A stretch of DNA of 64,000 bases from Nostoc sp. UHCC 0302. GTDB lineage: Bacteria > Cyanobacteriota > Cyanobacteriia > Cyanobacteriales > Nostocaceae. Positions 25,959 through 35,556 of the stretch are shown here, in pieces. Position 1 is the first letter of the stretch. Each line of letters opens with the position of its first letter. The translations under genes and the position numbers were made by a program. The stretch spans positions 7,976,001 to 8,040,000 of the forward strand of contig NZ_CP151099.1 in assembly GCF_038096175.1 (NCBI RefSeq), written 5' to 3'. The notes under the pieces were generated by a model. It ran no database searches. It was not told the origin of the DNA and was given only the letters and a program-made list of their open reading frames with translations.

Positions 25959-26654
25959 TCAATTTAACGGATAGCTATTCTCCAACGCCAAGTCCTCTGG
26001 TGTATTACAGTTGAACAGCATTTCGGGTTCAGGTAAAGGCAAAACTTCTACAGGAGATTGCTCAAGCCATTCTTGAAACGATCGCCCGCCTTGCTTGATA
26101 AACTCTAATAGTTGTGGTAAACAATCACGGCGATAAAAACCACACAGAGGTTCCCAGCCTTTAGGATTATGGGCTAACGCTGCGATCGCTTTTGGTTCTG
26201 AGCTTTGCTCAATCGCTTCACTCCCGACATTATCAAGTCTACTTGCCCAATCTTGCAAGACCTCAACTCGTAATCTCGGCAAATCGCAAGCTAGCAGCAA
26301 TGCCCAATCTGTCTGTACTTGGGCTAGTCCTTGGGCAAAGCCTACTAGTGGGCCGTGGGTATGGGGAGATGGAGGGGTGAAAGAATTCTTTTGATTTTCC
26401 TGCATTCCTACCTCTTCATCTCCTGAAGGCAAAGGTAGTTCTCGGATAAATTGACAATTGGGTAAGAGTAAATGTTGATAGCGTTCTGGCCAGGGAGTGA
26501 CTATATAAACAGTATCGGCACACTCTTGGGCAATGCTACAAATCTGCTGCAACAATGGCACTTCTTTAATGGGAATCAGGGCTTTATCTTGACCCATGCG
26601 AGAACTTTTACCGCCTGCTAAGACTATGGCAGTTAAATTGCTGCGTGTCGTCAT
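25959..26654 (-). CDS. mobA: Molybdenum cofactor guanylyltransferase MobA
   Basis: 231 residues. The nucleotide-binding motif LAGGKSSRMGQDKA at about 13-26 is diagnostic for MobA, which links GMP to molybdopterin to form the bis-MGD cofactor used by, for example, nitrate reductase. LLLACDLPRL carries the Mg-binding Asp and GWEPLCGFYRRDCL the usual later motif. A Pro/Gln-rich insertion at about 80-100 (EEVGMQENQKNSF) is longer than usual. No other moa/moe genes are adjacent. Confidence 0.88.
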   Translation of the reverse strand: MTTRSNLTAIVLAGGKSSRMGQDKALIPIKEVPLLQQICSIAQECADTVYIVTPWPERYQHLLLPNCQFIRELPLPSGDEEVGMQENQKNSFTPPSPHTHGPLVGFAQGLAQVQTDWALLLACDLPRLRVEVLQDWASRLDNVGSEAIEQSSEPKAIAALAHNPKGWEPLCGFYRRDCLPQLLEFIKQGGRSFQEWLEQSPVEVLPLPEPEMLFNCNTPEDLALENSYPLN

Positions 26655-26670
26655 CAGTTTTCTGGCTCAT

Positions 26671-26707
26671 AATTAATTCGTAATTCGTAATTCGTAATTC
26701 GTAATTA
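26671..26707. repeat. Tandem repeat (TTCGTAAT)n
   Basis: About four and a half copies of an 8-bp unit in the leader of mobA. Similar short repeats occur in many spacers of this window. Confidence 0.75.
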
Positions 26708-26773
26708 GGACTGGGGACTGGCGGCTGAAGATTAAGTAAAGAATTCTTTTAATCCCAATGCCCCCATGCCCAA

Positions 26774-28861
26774 TCATCCCCTAGTCTGACTTTGTTGCAC
26801 TTGCTGCCACAAATGCTCTGCACTTTCTGCTGGTGCAAGGCACTTCAAGCCTTGGCAAACTAAGCCAACGCTTCCCTGTGGTAAATCTGATGCCACGGCA
26901 AACACAGCAGTCGGCAGATACTTAAAAATAAGAGAGTTTATCTGCTCAGGTGTAGTGCGAATCAAGGTAGAGTTACGATACCAATCTAAGGCTGTAAACA
27001 AGCTGGGGCAAGCTTGAGGAGCGCCACGCATCACATTTCTAAAAGCTTTTAAGCCAAGTTCCGCTAAATCCAAATAATGTAAATTATCTGTGAGTAGGGC
27101 GAGACGGACAAGGTTAGCGATCGCTACTCCGTTGGCTGATGGTGTAGCATTATCTGCGTAGCTACGCTCCCGTACTATTAAATCTTGACTAGAATCACTT
27201 GATGCGTTAAAATAACCACCTAGTTCCAAGCTCCAGAGAAATTCATCGAATTCATCTTGAATTGCGATCGCTTTTTCTAACCAAAAAGAGTGCGGAGTTT
27301 GAATGAAGTGATTCTCATCGCTTGAGAGCGAAACTTGGTGTAAATCCAGCAGCGCTTTGATAAAAAGGGCGTAATCTTCAGACTGAGCTAATACAGTCGG
27401 TTGGCCTTCATAGTTAAGTCGGTGGAAACGCCCATCTACAAACTGATGCTCCAAGATGAAATTTGCTGCTCGTGCTGCTAATTCCAGGTAAGAAGATTGT
27501 TTAAAGACCTCAGCAGCTTTTGCCAAACCGGAAATCATTAAGCTATTCCAGGCAACAATCATTTTTGTATCTGTCACCGAAGGAATGCGCCCTGGCCAAT
27601 TGTTGGTTTTTGCTTCCTGGTTGTTGCGAGCAGGGGGAAAAGTTTCTAGTGACTCAGGTGTTACACCATAGCGAGCAGTAAACAGCTTGTTTAATGTAGC
27701 TTCCAGTCTTGCGCTCAGTTGCCCTGGATAACGCCTTTGTAAAACATTTTTGCCTTCAAAATTACCTCTAGGACTAACTGTAAACTCTTGTTGTAATTCT
27801 GTTAGTTCTTCAGGTGTTAACAGTTGTTCTAGTTCGCTGTAACTCCAGACATAAAAGGCTCCTTCCTCTGGTTCTACTGCTGTTGCGTTAGTAAAACTGT
27901 CAGCATCTTGTGCTGCATAAAAGTAACCTTCAGGTGCAGTCATTTCCCTTTTCAGCCACTGTGCAGTACCAGCAACTGCCCGTTCAAAAGCTGGTTTTTG
28001 TATTCCTGCACTCCACAAATTTGCTAGATACTCCACGATTTGTCCATTGTCGTAGAGCATCTTTTCAAAATGGGGTACTGTCCAAGTAGGGTCAACAGTG
28101 TAGCGATGAAAGCCACCACCTACATGGTCATAAATGCCTCCCAGCGCTAAGTCTAATCCTCGTTGGGTAGAAATTTGCTTGCCATCATATCGCGATTCAA
28201 AATTAAATCGAGTTCCTCGCAATGCTAGTTCTGCGTAGGGAATCATCGGAAAGCTGTTACCTTGTTGGCTGGGAGTAATTATACCTGTACTGGTTTCCCA
28301 ACCTTTTCGCAGTAGTTCGTCGTCTTCTAGTTCGTTTGTAGTTCCGTCTTGCAACACCGCAGACGTGAGCAGCGACTCAATAATTAAAGCTTTACGTTGG
28401 TGTAAGTCCTCTTTTTCAGTGTCATAGTACCGTCGAAGCGCCTGTAACACTTGCAAAAAGCCAGGACGACCATAGCGTGAGTCCACAGGAAAATAAGTAC
28501 CAGCATAAAACGGCACTAAATCCTCTGGGGAAAGGAAGACGTTCAAAGGCCAACCCCCTTGACCGCTCATCATCTGTAAAGCCTGCATATAAATGCTATC
28601 CAGGTCTGGCCTTTCTTCTCTGTCTACTTTGATCGGAAGAAAGTTACTATTCATGTACTCGGCAATAGCTGTATTGGAAAAAGCTTCACCTTCCATGACA
28701 GTACACCAGTGACAACTAGAGTAGCCAATGGAGAGAAAAATTGGTTTATTTTGCGCCCTTGCAGTTGCAAGTGCTTCGTCAGACCAAGACCACCAATCTA
28801 TGGGGTTTTCGGCGTGTTTGCGTAGATAGAGGCTCTTAGCTTCAGCAAGGCGATTAGTCAT
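26774..28861 (-). CDS. DUF255 thioredoxin-like protein (YyaL/SPATA20 family)
   Basis: 695 residues from ATG 28861. The N-terminus MTNRLAEAKSLYLRKHAENP and the redox motif SSCHWCTVME (Cys-X-X-Cys) followed by VDREERPDLDSIY are highly conserved in this family. A thioredoxin-like domain (1-170) is followed by an alpha/alpha barrel resembling N-acylglucosamine 2-epimerases or six-hairpin glycosidases, with HFEKMLYDN and ADNATPSANG motifs. The family is widespread but its reaction is not established. Length is normal. Confidence 0.87.
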   Translation of the reverse strand: MTNRLAEAKSLYLRKHAENPIDWWSWSDEALATARAQNKPIFLSIGYSSCHWCTVMEGEAFSNTAIAEYMNSNFLPIKVDREERPDLDSIYMQALQMMSGQGGWPLNVFLSPEDLVPFYAGTYFPVDSRYGRPGFLQVLQALRRYYDTEKEDLHQRKALIIESLLTSAVLQDGTTNELEDDELLRKGWETSTGIITPSQQGNSFPMIPYAELALRGTRFNFESRYDGKQISTQRGLDLALGGIYDHVGGGFHRYTVDPTWTVPHFEKMLYDNGQIVEYLANLWSAGIQKPAFERAVAGTAQWLKREMTAPEGYFYAAQDADSFTNATAVEPEEGAFYVWSYSELEQLLTPEELTELQQEFTVSPRGNFEGKNVLQRRYPGQLSARLEATLNKLFTARYGVTPESLETFPPARNNQEAKTNNWPGRIPSVTDTKMIVAWNSLMISGLAKAAEVFKQSSYLELAARAANFILEHQFVDGRFHRLNYEGQPTVLAQSEDYALFIKALLDLHQVSLSSDENHFIQTPHSFWLEKAIAIQDEFDEFLWSLELGGYFNASSDSSQDLIVRERSYADNATPSANGVAIANLVRLALLTDNLHYLDLAELGLKAFRNVMRGAPQACPSLFTALDWYRNSTLIRTTPEQINSLIFKYLPTAVFAVASDLPQGSVGLVCQGLKCLAPAESAEHLWQQVQQSQTRG

Positions 28862-29660
28862 GATCAAATTGCCAGTAGTTGCCTTCTTTGCTCAGTCTAG
28901 CCTGTTCTCAGAGACGTTGGTTTAAACGCCTGTATACTCAGTTAATAAACCCAACGAGCGAGTTACCCCTTAAGTCAGAGGCTCATATACAAAGGTAGAT
29001 GGTAGCAGTTCTTGCCCAAGTTGTGAAATATTCTTATTGGAAAGAGCGCAACAACAAGCTAACAATATGTCCTGGATGTGTAGGTGTTTCCGTCACAGGT
29101 AACACTACATTTGACTGAATTTTAGTACTTGGGCTAAGTCCTGCTATCAGGTGGAGTAAGAAGGTGATAATGGCGGCTTGTACGAATTTTTCCCGCATGG
29201 CACATCTCTCTCTAAATGAATAGCTGTTTAAGTAGGACTACTTTTTGTAAATACACCTCGTGCGACTAACTTTACTGAAATTCTACAAAAATAGCCGGAT
29301 AATTACTGAGGCAAATCTTAAAAAAATGTTTAAATTGCTACTAGAAAATTAGACGCTTTAGACAGAAAATTTATGCGGTTCTTGAGCTAATCACCACATT
29401 ATTAGAGTTATACAGCAACCACTAATGTATGGGGTTGAAGATAATTAGGTTTCTTTTGATTAGTTCCTTTTTAAATGCGGATATTTCCTTAGACAGGTTT
29501 AGCTGGCAAAAAGTGCCTGAGAGATGAGACATTTAGCAAAACTACCTTTTGCGCTTTTGTTTAGCGATAATTATTTGCATTGGTCTGAGAACAGGAGAGA
29601 TAAACCCCAGATTAGTGCTGCGATCGCTAGAATGTATATAAAGTAGCTACAAACACGCGC
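28862..29660. other. Spacer upstream of clpP
   Basis: About 800 bases. Apart from the small frame at 29034-29198 I see only AT-rich sequence. The last 100 bases contain a HIP1 site (GCGATCGC) and TATATAAAG, which could be part of the clpP promoter. Confidence 0.4.
29034..29198 (-). CDS. Possible small secreted or membrane peptide (54 aa)
   Basis: ATG at 29198 opens a 54-codon frame starting MREKFVQAAIITFLLHLIAG, which has a positively charged start and a hydrophobic stretch like a signal peptide or single membrane helix. A GAGAGA sequence lies about 8 bases upstream. The rest (VVLPVTETPTHPGHIVSL) is not recognised. It could be a genuine small protein or chance; no second evidence supports it. 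Confidence 0.35.
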   Translation of the reverse strand: MREKFVQAAIITFLLHLIAGLSPSTKIQSNVVLPVTETPTHPGHIVSLLLRSFQ

Positions 29661-30272
29661 ATGATTCCTATCGTAATTGAACAATCGGGTCGAGGTGAAC
29701 GCGCCTTTGATATCTATTCACGACTGTTGCGTGAGCGTATCATCTTTTTGGGACAACAAGTTGATAACAACCTCGCTAACTTGATTGTTGCCCAATTGCT
29801 GTATTTGGATGCCGAAGACTCGGAGAAAGACATTTATATGTACATTAATTCTCCCGGTGGTTCGGTGACAGCTGGCATGGGTATTTTTGACACTATGAAG
29901 CATATTCGCCCTGATGTCTGTACCATTTGTACCGGACTAGCAGCGAGTATGGGCGCTTTTCTGCTCAGCGCAGGTGCTAAAGGCAAGCGAATGAGTTTAC
30001 CCCATTCTCGGATTATGATTCATCAACCTTTAGGTGGCGCTCAAGGACAAGCGACTGATATTGAAATTCAGGCGCGGGAAATTCTTTACCACAAGCGGCG
30101 GCTAAACGACTATTTGGCCGACCACACTGGTCAACCAATTGAGCGCATTGCTGAAGATACTGAACGTGATTTCTTTATGTCGCCGGATGAAGCCAAAGAA
30201 TATGGCTTAATTGACCAAGTAATTGACCGCCATGCTGCTGGTAGCCGTCCAGCAGTTGCTGTTGTCGGTTAA
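29661..30272 (+). CDS. clpP: ATP-dependent Clp protease proteolytic subunit ClpP
   Basis: 203 residues. Catalytic Ser in [12 protein letters not shown], His in [10 protein letters not shown] and the Asp of the triad in the region around [20 protein letters not shown] forms the oxyanion loop. It is a canonical ClpP; cyanobacteria have several paralogues, and no clpX or clpR lies next to this one, so it is a stand-alone copy. A well-formed terminator follows at 30329-30360. Confidence 0.95.
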   Translation: MIPIVIEQSGRGERAFDIYSRLLRERIIFLGQQVDNNLANLIVAQLLYLDAEDSEKDIYMYINSPGGSVTAGMGIFDTMKHIRPDVCTICTGLAASMGAFLLSAGAKGKRMSLPHSRIMIHQPLGGAQGQATDIEIQAREILYHKRRLNDYLADHTGQPIERIAEDTERDFFMSPDEAKEYGLIDQVIDRHAAGSRPAVAVVG

Positions 30273-30328
30273 GAGTCACGATTAGCAAATGGTGATTTAC
30301 TACCTTTAATTCCTTAAATCTCGCAAAT

Positions 30329-30360
30329 AACCCCTCTTCACTTACTTGTGAGGAGGGGTT
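30329..30360 (+). terminator. Terminator of clpP
   Basis: AACCCCTCTTCAC and GTGAGGAGGGGTT pair into a GC-rich 12-13 bp stem with a short loop, 57 bases after the clpP stop. Confidence 0.75.
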
Positions 30361-30415
30361 ATGTCTAAGATGGGCAACTGAAATGCTTTAGTGCTTTAGG
30401 TTTTTTTGTAGTGGC

Positions 30416-30442
30416 GTGGGTTAGGTAAAACCTAATCCACCA
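30416..30442. repeat. Inverted repeat TGGGTTAGGT/ACCTAATCCA
   Basis: A 10-bp imperfect stem between clpP and the convergent gene. It may back up termination of both transcripts. Confidence 0.5.
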
Positions 30443-30485
30443 CCATCAAACACTAGAAGTTAAGTGCATAGAGACAAATAACTAA

Positions 30486-31370
30486 TCAAAATCCCGCTAT
30501 TGGGTCTGGCTGAGATTGCAAGTATTGGAGAAATCCGTGTAATTCGTCTTCAGTCAATAAGGTGCGCCCTCGCTTACCGTAGGTTTTTATCAGATGTTCT
30601 CGTCCCTGTTCGGGTGTCCAACCTAAGCGTTGAAGTTCGACATCTGTTTTAGCAATTACATCTGACAAATCGACTGGTTCAGATTTCTTCTTTTTCCTCC
30701 CTGTGCTTGTCGGGGCGATCGCATCCTCTTGAGGATTATAATTACGGGGCGTAAATGGTGTGACATTACTAGCAGAAATCCCTAACAAAGGTTGGTTTTC
30801 TGCTTGGTTACCAGAAATTATTTCCAATTTTTCGACTGGAGTATCGAATGGGATTTCTTGGTTAGCAACACGAAACTCTTGACCTAAGTCTTGACTGTAA
30901 GTATCGCTTGTGTTGACGTTACCCTTGTCAGTTGTCAGTTCTAGCTTTTGGGAAACTGCTGGCGTGTTTACATAATCGGTTGTTATCGGCTCAGGTTTAA
31001 TGTTTCGTTCATTTAAAGGTGGCGGAGATATTTCTTTGCCACTGACCACTGACCACTGACTACTAAGAAAATCCTTATCCTGTCCAGAGGAATTTGTGCT
31101 TGAAGTAGGGTTGATTTGCGTCTTTGAGATGGGAGTTGAAGACAATGCTACCGATTCTTGTGGCGCATTCGCGATTCCTAAAACTAGCAATGCTCTAGTT
31201 CTGGCTTGGTCTTCTGCTGCTTCTACAGTTTCTGCGGCTGCCAAACCTGTTGCGCGGGTTACACCTTCAACTTGCACGCTTGCCCTGACAATGTATTTTC
31301 CTTGAAAAATTTGCACTAATTCAGAAATAAGACTACCGTTGGGATACAAGCTCTGGAATTGAGCCAACAT
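30486..31370 (-). CDS. Conserved cyanobacterial protein of unknown function
   Basis: 294 residues in two conserved blocks joined by a low-complexity linker. Residues 1-70 (FQGKYIVRASVQVEGVTRAT, then AAAETVEAAEDQARTRALLV) resemble a small alpha-beta nucleic-acid-binding fold such as dsRBD or Rad52-like, judged by pattern only. The middle (75-230) is Ser/Thr/Asn/Pro-rich and poorly ordered. Residues 240-294 (VELQRLGWTPEQGREHL, GKRGRTLLTEDELHGFLQYL) form a compact helical domain conserved in cyanobacteria. The protein is cytoplasmic by sequence. No operon partner. Confidence 0.65.
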   Translation of the reverse strand: MLAQFQSLYPNGSLISELVQIFQGKYIVRASVQVEGVTRATGLAAAETVEAAEDQARTRALLVLGIANAPQESVALSSTPISKTQINPTSSTNSSGQDKDFLSSQWSVVSGKEISPPPLNERNIKPEPITTDYVNTPAVSQKLELTTDKGNVNTSDTYSQDLGQEFRVANQEIPFDTPVEKLEIISGNQAENQPLLGISASNVTPFTPRNYNPQEDAIAPTSTGRKKKKSEPVDLSDVIAKTDVELQRLGWTPEQGREHLIKTYGKRGRTLLTEDELHGFLQYLQSQPDPIAGF

Positions 31371-31608
31371 AATACTGCCACCAATCTAAATCTGTTTAAT
31401 AACGGGGTCGATGTTACCTGTTTGTCCAAGCGATAAGCTGCACTTGCTTTAATTTACATCCAATCAATAGCTAAGATGCTTGCTACGATTGCATTTCTTC
31501 TCTAAGAGACTAAGGCGAACATTTTCAATTGCTTCTAAACCCCTTGCAGCATCTTCTCAAAGTCAAATCTCAAATCAAGTAAAACTTGTTTTGAGATTAT
31601 GGCGGGAG

Positions 31609-31851
31609 ATGACTAAGTTTAGTCCCAGTGGATATCTAAGACATTTTAATTTTACGTCCGTTCACTACTTAGCAGACGGAAGAAGACGTAGCAAAAAGCT
31701 AAAAGCTTTGTCCTGTGTCCTAATTGTAGCAGTAGCTCTTTTTGCTGTTATATTTTTGGCCACTGCTGACCCACTTGGGTGGTTTTGCCTGCAATGCTAT
31801 ACTGAATACCCAACTCGATATGCAGAACTATTTTCTGGAAGTGCGCTCTAA
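31609..31851 (+). CDS. Possible small membrane protein (80 aa)
   Basis: From ATG 31609 the frame gives MTKFSPSGYLRHFNFTSVHY, a basic patch (DGRRRSKKLK) and a hydrophobic helix (ALSCVLIVAVALFAVIFLAT). The remainder has two nearby cysteines (WFCLQCY). The composition is compatible with a real one-helix protein, but there is no ribosome site and no neighbour to support it. A longer TTG frame from 31480 is even less likely. Confidence 0.3.
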   Translation: MTKFSPSGYLRHFNFTSVHYLADGRRRSKKLKALSCVLIVAVALFAVIFLATADPLGWFCLQCYTEYPTRYAELFSGSAL

Positions 31852-32028
31852 ATCTACAATAATGGAGATAAGGTTCGCCCTCACTGCTTATTAAGCTGCT
31901 TACCTAATTGTTACCGATTCTACATGTGGGAAAATTGGGTTTATCGGCAGTTTCTCCTAGTTAAAAATCAGAGTCTAATGGCGTAAAATTACCTTCAATC
32001 TAGACAATCAAACACCTGTGGTTTCCAC

Positions 32029-32069
32029 GCCACTTGCTCCACTTGGGGAAACCCCAAGACCGCAGTGGC
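32029..32069. repeat. Nested palindrome
   Basis: Outer arms GCCAC / GTGGC enclose CTTGGGG-AAA-CCCCAAG. The inner arm sequence recurs at about 50315-50332, so it is a dispersed repeat. Confidence 0.6.
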
Positions 32070-32483
32070 TTCCCTGCATAGAGCTTTTGGGCAGCATGGA
32101 GAGTTCTCCAAACTCAGCTTCTCAAAAATCCATTGAGTAATTATCTGGTAGGGCAAAATTTTAACAGGCGTTCTTTCTAAGTTTGGTTAGGTGAAGGGAC
32201 TTGAGCGCAGGCGAACTCTGAGAGCGTCGTGCAGTGAGAAGTCCGTAGACGCAAAGAGAAGTCCGAGCAGAGGAAGCCTCCAAGTCTCCTTTGGAGGAAC
32301 TTTGCTTACCGGAACTTCGGAAGCCGTTACCCATAAGGGTGAGTCGTCTTCATTGCCTTGGTACTTCGGAGGTTTTGCCTCAGGGCAATACGTTTCCAGT
32401 TAGTGTCTGTAAGCCGTGAGGGCATACAGCAAAGAACCAGATTAAACAAAAAATGATGTTTTGACCAAAGGTCGGTTCACTGC

Positions 32484-34841
32484 ATGGAATTTTCAATCGC
32501 TACACTCCTTGCCAATTTCACCGATGATAAATTGGTAGCTCGTAAAGTTTTGGAAAAGAAACTTGGTTGCGAGGATGAAGACAGTTTACAAAAACTTCAC
32601 ATTGCCTTAGAGGTTCTAGAAAAAATTGGTATTTTGGTGAAAGAACGGGGCAAGTACCGCCGTGTCACAGAAGAGGGAGTCATCGAAGCAAAACTGCGTT
32701 GTTCTAGTAAGGGCTTTTGCTTCGCTATTCAGGATGTAGAAGGAGCCGAGGATATTTACATCCGTGAGAGTCATCTGAGTAATGCTTGGAATGGCGATCG
32801 CGTTTTAGTAAGAGTTCTCAAAGAAGGCAGTCGTCGACGCTCTCCCGAAGGAGAAGTGAAGCTGATTCTAGAACGTTCCAATCACACTCTCCTGGCACGG
32901 ATTAAACAGGTAGAAAGCGGTTTTCGGGCTGTACCCTTAGATGATCGTCTCTTGTTTGAACTCAAGCTGCAACCGAACGGTGCAAAATTAGATCAAGCAA
33001 TCGATCACCTTGCCCATGTAGAAGTCCTGCGTTACCCGTTAGCACAATATCCCCCCCTAGGCCGGGTGGTGCAAATCCTTGGCAGCGATGCTGAAGCTGC
33101 TGCTGACATAGATTTGGTAACGTGCAAGCACGACCTTTCCCGTACTTTCCCAGATAACGTCCAAGAAGCCGCGGCAAAGTTATCCAAAAGGCTGCTCAAA
33201 GCCGACCTGAAAAATCGGTTGGATTTACGTAATTTATTTACCCTAACTATCGTCGGAGTCAATGGTGACTCCAAAATAGTAGAAAATGCTTTGAGCTTGC
33301 AAAGAAACGCAGCCGGACTGTGGGTTTTAGGTTTTCATATCAGTGATGTATCCCACTATGTTCAGCCAGACGAACCGCTAGATAGAGAAGCATTCAAGCG
33401 GGGAAGGTCAGTGTATCTAGGAGAGTTGGTGCTGCCAATGTTGCCTGATGCTGTGGCAGAACGCAGTTCTTTAGTAGCTGGAAGCGATCGCTTAACTCTG
33501 TCTTTTTTAATTACGATTGATCCAGAGTCAGGAGAAGTAGACCAGTGGGAACTTCAACCCAGCGTCATCAAAGTAGATACCGCACTGAGTAAAGAACAAG
33601 CCCAAGCAATTCTCGCAGGTCAACCTGAAAAGAAAACTGACAAAGAGGTTATTCAGATACTACAAGACCTGCAAGCCTTGCAAAAAACTGTGAAACAGTC
33701 ACGTTTAGGGCGTGGGAGCTTGCAGTTGAATCTGCCACCCAGCCAAAACCCCTACTATGATGAAGGAATTCTGGGGGCTGTGGTAGTAAATGATTCACTC
33801 GTGCGATCGCTATTAACAGAGTTAGTGCTGCTAGTTAATGAACTGATCGCAACTCACTTCAATGCTTTAGGTGTTCCCGCAATTTGGCGAGTTCAAGGCG
33901 CACCCGATTCCGAAGATGTCCAGGAAATGCTGAAATTGTCGATAAATTTAGGCGTTGATCTGGCATTAGACCCAGAAGTTGATATCCAACCCCTAGATTA
34001 TCAACAGTTGACCAGGGCTTTTGCAGAATCTCCTTCTGAGCAAGTTCTCACCTACTTGTTGCAAGACACCCTCAAGCCAGCTGCATACAGCACCACCAAA
34101 GGATCTCACTTTGGGTTGGCATTAGCGCAATACACCCATTTTACCGCCCCTTTGCGACGTTATCCAGATTTGCTCATGCAAAGAGTGTATTATTCGCTAC
34201 TGGAGCATGGACGCGATCGCCGCAATACCCGTGTGAAAGACCGTGTTAACCTGCGCCATTCCTCCAGCCACATAGAAATTAACTGGAACGTTTTACCCCC
34301 AGAATTGCAACAAGAATTACAAAGCGATTTAACTAGGGTAATTGTCCAGATTAACGACAGGGAAAAAGAAGTCCAAGAAGCCGAAGCTGATTTAGCAGGA
34401 CTGCAAAAAGCGCAACTGATGAAACAGCGCATCGGTCAAGTGTTTCAAGGCGTGATTACTGGTGTTCAATCCTACGGTTTCTTTGTAGAAATTGAAGTAC
34501 CAGCAGCCGAAGTTGAGGTTAGCGGTAATCCTGGTGTACCTCTTAGGGTTGAAGGACTGGTACACGTCAGTTCTCTCAAAGATGATTGGTATGAATATCG
34601 CGCCAGACAACAAGCACTCTTTGGCCGCAAAAATCGTGCTTCCTATAGACTAGGCGATCGCGTCGGCGTCCAAGTTAAAAGTGTCGATTACTACCGTCAG
34701 CAAATTGATCTAGTAACAGTTGGCAGCGACGGTGTACCTAAAGGCTTGAGCGAGAACGGTTCCCGCGAAGATGTTTCAGACCTCTATTTACCAAACGACA
34801 TTGATGTTGACGACTTAGATCCCTATGGTGAGGATGAGTAA
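32484..34841 (+). CDS. RNase II/R-family (RNB) protein, Zam-like, with degenerate catalytic motif
   Basis: 785 residues: N-terminal winged-helix and cold-shock-like parts (1-240), RNB domain (~240-600) and a C-terminal S1 domain (IGQVFQGVITGVQSYGFFVE). The conserved arginine motif HFTAPLRRYPDLL is intact. However, the segment that normally carries the four catalytic aspartates (TIDxxxxxDxDDA) reads LTIVGVNGDSKIVENAL at 254-270: the first Asp is Val and the DD pair is replaced. Exonuclease activity is thus doubtful. Size and features fit the cyanobacterial Zam type rather than standard RNase R. It is followed by ubiX after 17 bases. Confidence 0.85.
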   Translation: MEFSIATLLANFTDDKLVARKVLEKKLGCEDEDSLQKLHIALEVLEKIGILVKERGKYRRVTEEGVIEAKLRCSSKGFCFAIQDVEGAEDIYIRESHLSNAWNGDRVLVRVLKEGSRRRSPEGEVKLILERSNHTLLARIKQVESGFRAVPLDDRLLFELKLQPNGAKLDQAIDHLAHVEVLRYPLAQYPPLGRVVQILGSDAEAAADIDLVTCKHDLSRTFPDNVQEAAAKLSKRLLKADLKNRLDLRNLFTLTIVGVNGDSKIVENALSLQRNAAGLWVLGFHISDVSHYVQPDEPLDREAFKRGRSVYLGELVLPMLPDAVAERSSLVAGSDRLTLSFLITIDPESGEVDQWELQPSVIKVDTALSKEQAQAILAGQPEKKTDKEVIQILQDLQALQKTVKQSRLGRGSLQLNLPPSQNPYYDEGILGAVVVNDSLVRSLLTELVLLVNELIATHFNALGVPAIWRVQGAPDSEDVQEMLKLSINLGVDLALDPEVDIQPLDYQQLTRAFAESPSEQVLTYLLQDTLKPAAYSTTKGSHFGLALAQYTHFTAPLRRYPDLLMQRVYYSLLEHGRDRRNTRVKDRVNLRHSSSHIEINWNVLPPELQQELQSDLTRVIVQINDREKEVQEAEADLAGLQKAQLMKQRIGQVFQGVITGVQSYGFFVEIEVPAAEVEVSGNPGVPLRVEGLVHVSSLKDDWYEYRARQQALFGRKNRASYRLGDRVGVQVKSVDYYRQQIDLVTVGSDGVPKGLSENGSREDVSDLYLPNDIDVDDLDPYGEDE

Positions 34842-34858
34842 AATCAATTAATAAGCGC

Positions 34859-35479
34859 GTGTCAAATAACACTATTCCTCTGATTTTAGGCGTATCGGGT
34901 GCATCTGGTCTGATTTACGCCGTTCGCGCTATCAAATTTTTGCTAGAAGCGGAGTATAGTATTGAACTGGTTGCATCTAAGGCAACTTACATGGTTTGGC
35001 AGTCGGAGCAAGATATCCGAATGCCACCAGAATCCACTCAACAAGAACAATTCTGGCGAGAGCAAGCTGGGGTTGCACTCTCAGGTAAACTGCAATGCCA
35101 TCCTTGGAGTGATGTCGGAGCTAACATCGCCAGTGGTTCCTTTCGGACTCTAGGAATGATGATCATTCCATGCAGTATGAGTACAGTGGCAAAGCTAGCA
35201 GCGGGTTTAAGTTCCGATTTACTAGAACGAGCTGCGGATGTTCAACTCAAAGAGGGGCGAAAGCTGGTGGTCGTCCCTCGTGAAACTCCTTTTAGCCTGA
35301 TTCACCTACGTAACTTGACCTCTCTAGCAGAAGTTGGAGCCAGGATTGTCCCTGCTATTCCCGCTTGGTATCATAATCCTCAAACTATTGAGGATTTGGT
35401 TGATTTTGTAGTTGCTCGTGCTTTAGATCAACTAGATATTGACTGCATCCCAATTCAGCGGTGGCAAGGTCGTCGCTAG
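34859..35479 (+). CDS. ubiX: Flavin prenyltransferase UbiX
   Basis: 206 residues starting at GTG 34859. LGVSGASGLIYAVRAI is the FMN-binding N-terminus, MMIIPCSMSTVAKLAAGLSSDLLERAADV (split here for length: IIPCSMSTVA and LLERAADV) and VVPRETPFSLIHLRNL are signature stretches. UbiX prenylates FMN to make the cofactor of UbiD decarboxylases, used here for quinone synthesis. Only 17 bases separate it from the RNB gene, so the two are probably cotranscribed. Confidence 0.92.
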   Translation: MSNNTIPLILGVSGASGLIYAVRAIKFLLEAEYSIELVASKATYMVWQSEQDIRMPPESTQQEQFWREQAGVALSGKLQCHPWSDVGANIASGSFRTLGMMIIPCSMSTVAKLAAGLSSDLLERAADVQLKEGRKLVVVPRETPFSLIHLRNLTSLAEVGARIVPAIPAWYHNPQTIEDLVDFVVARALDQLDIDCIPIQRWQGRR

Positions 35480-35483
35480 AGTA

Positions 35484-35556
35484 TAGGAGTTAGGAGTTGA
35501 GAGTTAGAAGTTAGGAGTTAGGAGTTGGGAGTTAGAAGTTAGGAGTTAGGAGTTAT
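35484..35556. repeat. Heptanucleotide array (TTAGGAG)n
   Basis: About ten copies of AGTTAGGAGTT-type units, followed by a pyrimidine-rich stretch of CCCTTGC and CTGCTCC units up to about 35645. STRR-type sequence between ubiX and the LapA-like gene. Confidence 0.85.

Larger units (their letters stand above)
31371..32483. other. Long spacer upstream of the RNB gene
   Basis: About 1.1 kb. It holds a possible small membrane-protein frame (31609-31851), a nested palindrome at 32029-32069 and a hairpin near 32279-32300 (CCTCCAAGTCTCCTTTGGAGG). The stretch 32190-32400 is open in one frame but has the character of repeat sequence. The RNB gene leader has no clear terminator or riboswitch. Confidence 0.4.

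Noticed and set aside
31480-31608. Upstream part of the frame ending at 31851
   Set aside because: Requires a TTG start without a ribosome site and has a non-protein-like composition; only the part from ATG 31609 is kept, at low confidence.
32191-32403. A 70-codon frame upstream of the RNB gene
   Set aside because: Composition rich in Ser/Arg/Gly, no ribosome site, and the region looks like repeat sequence with hairpins.
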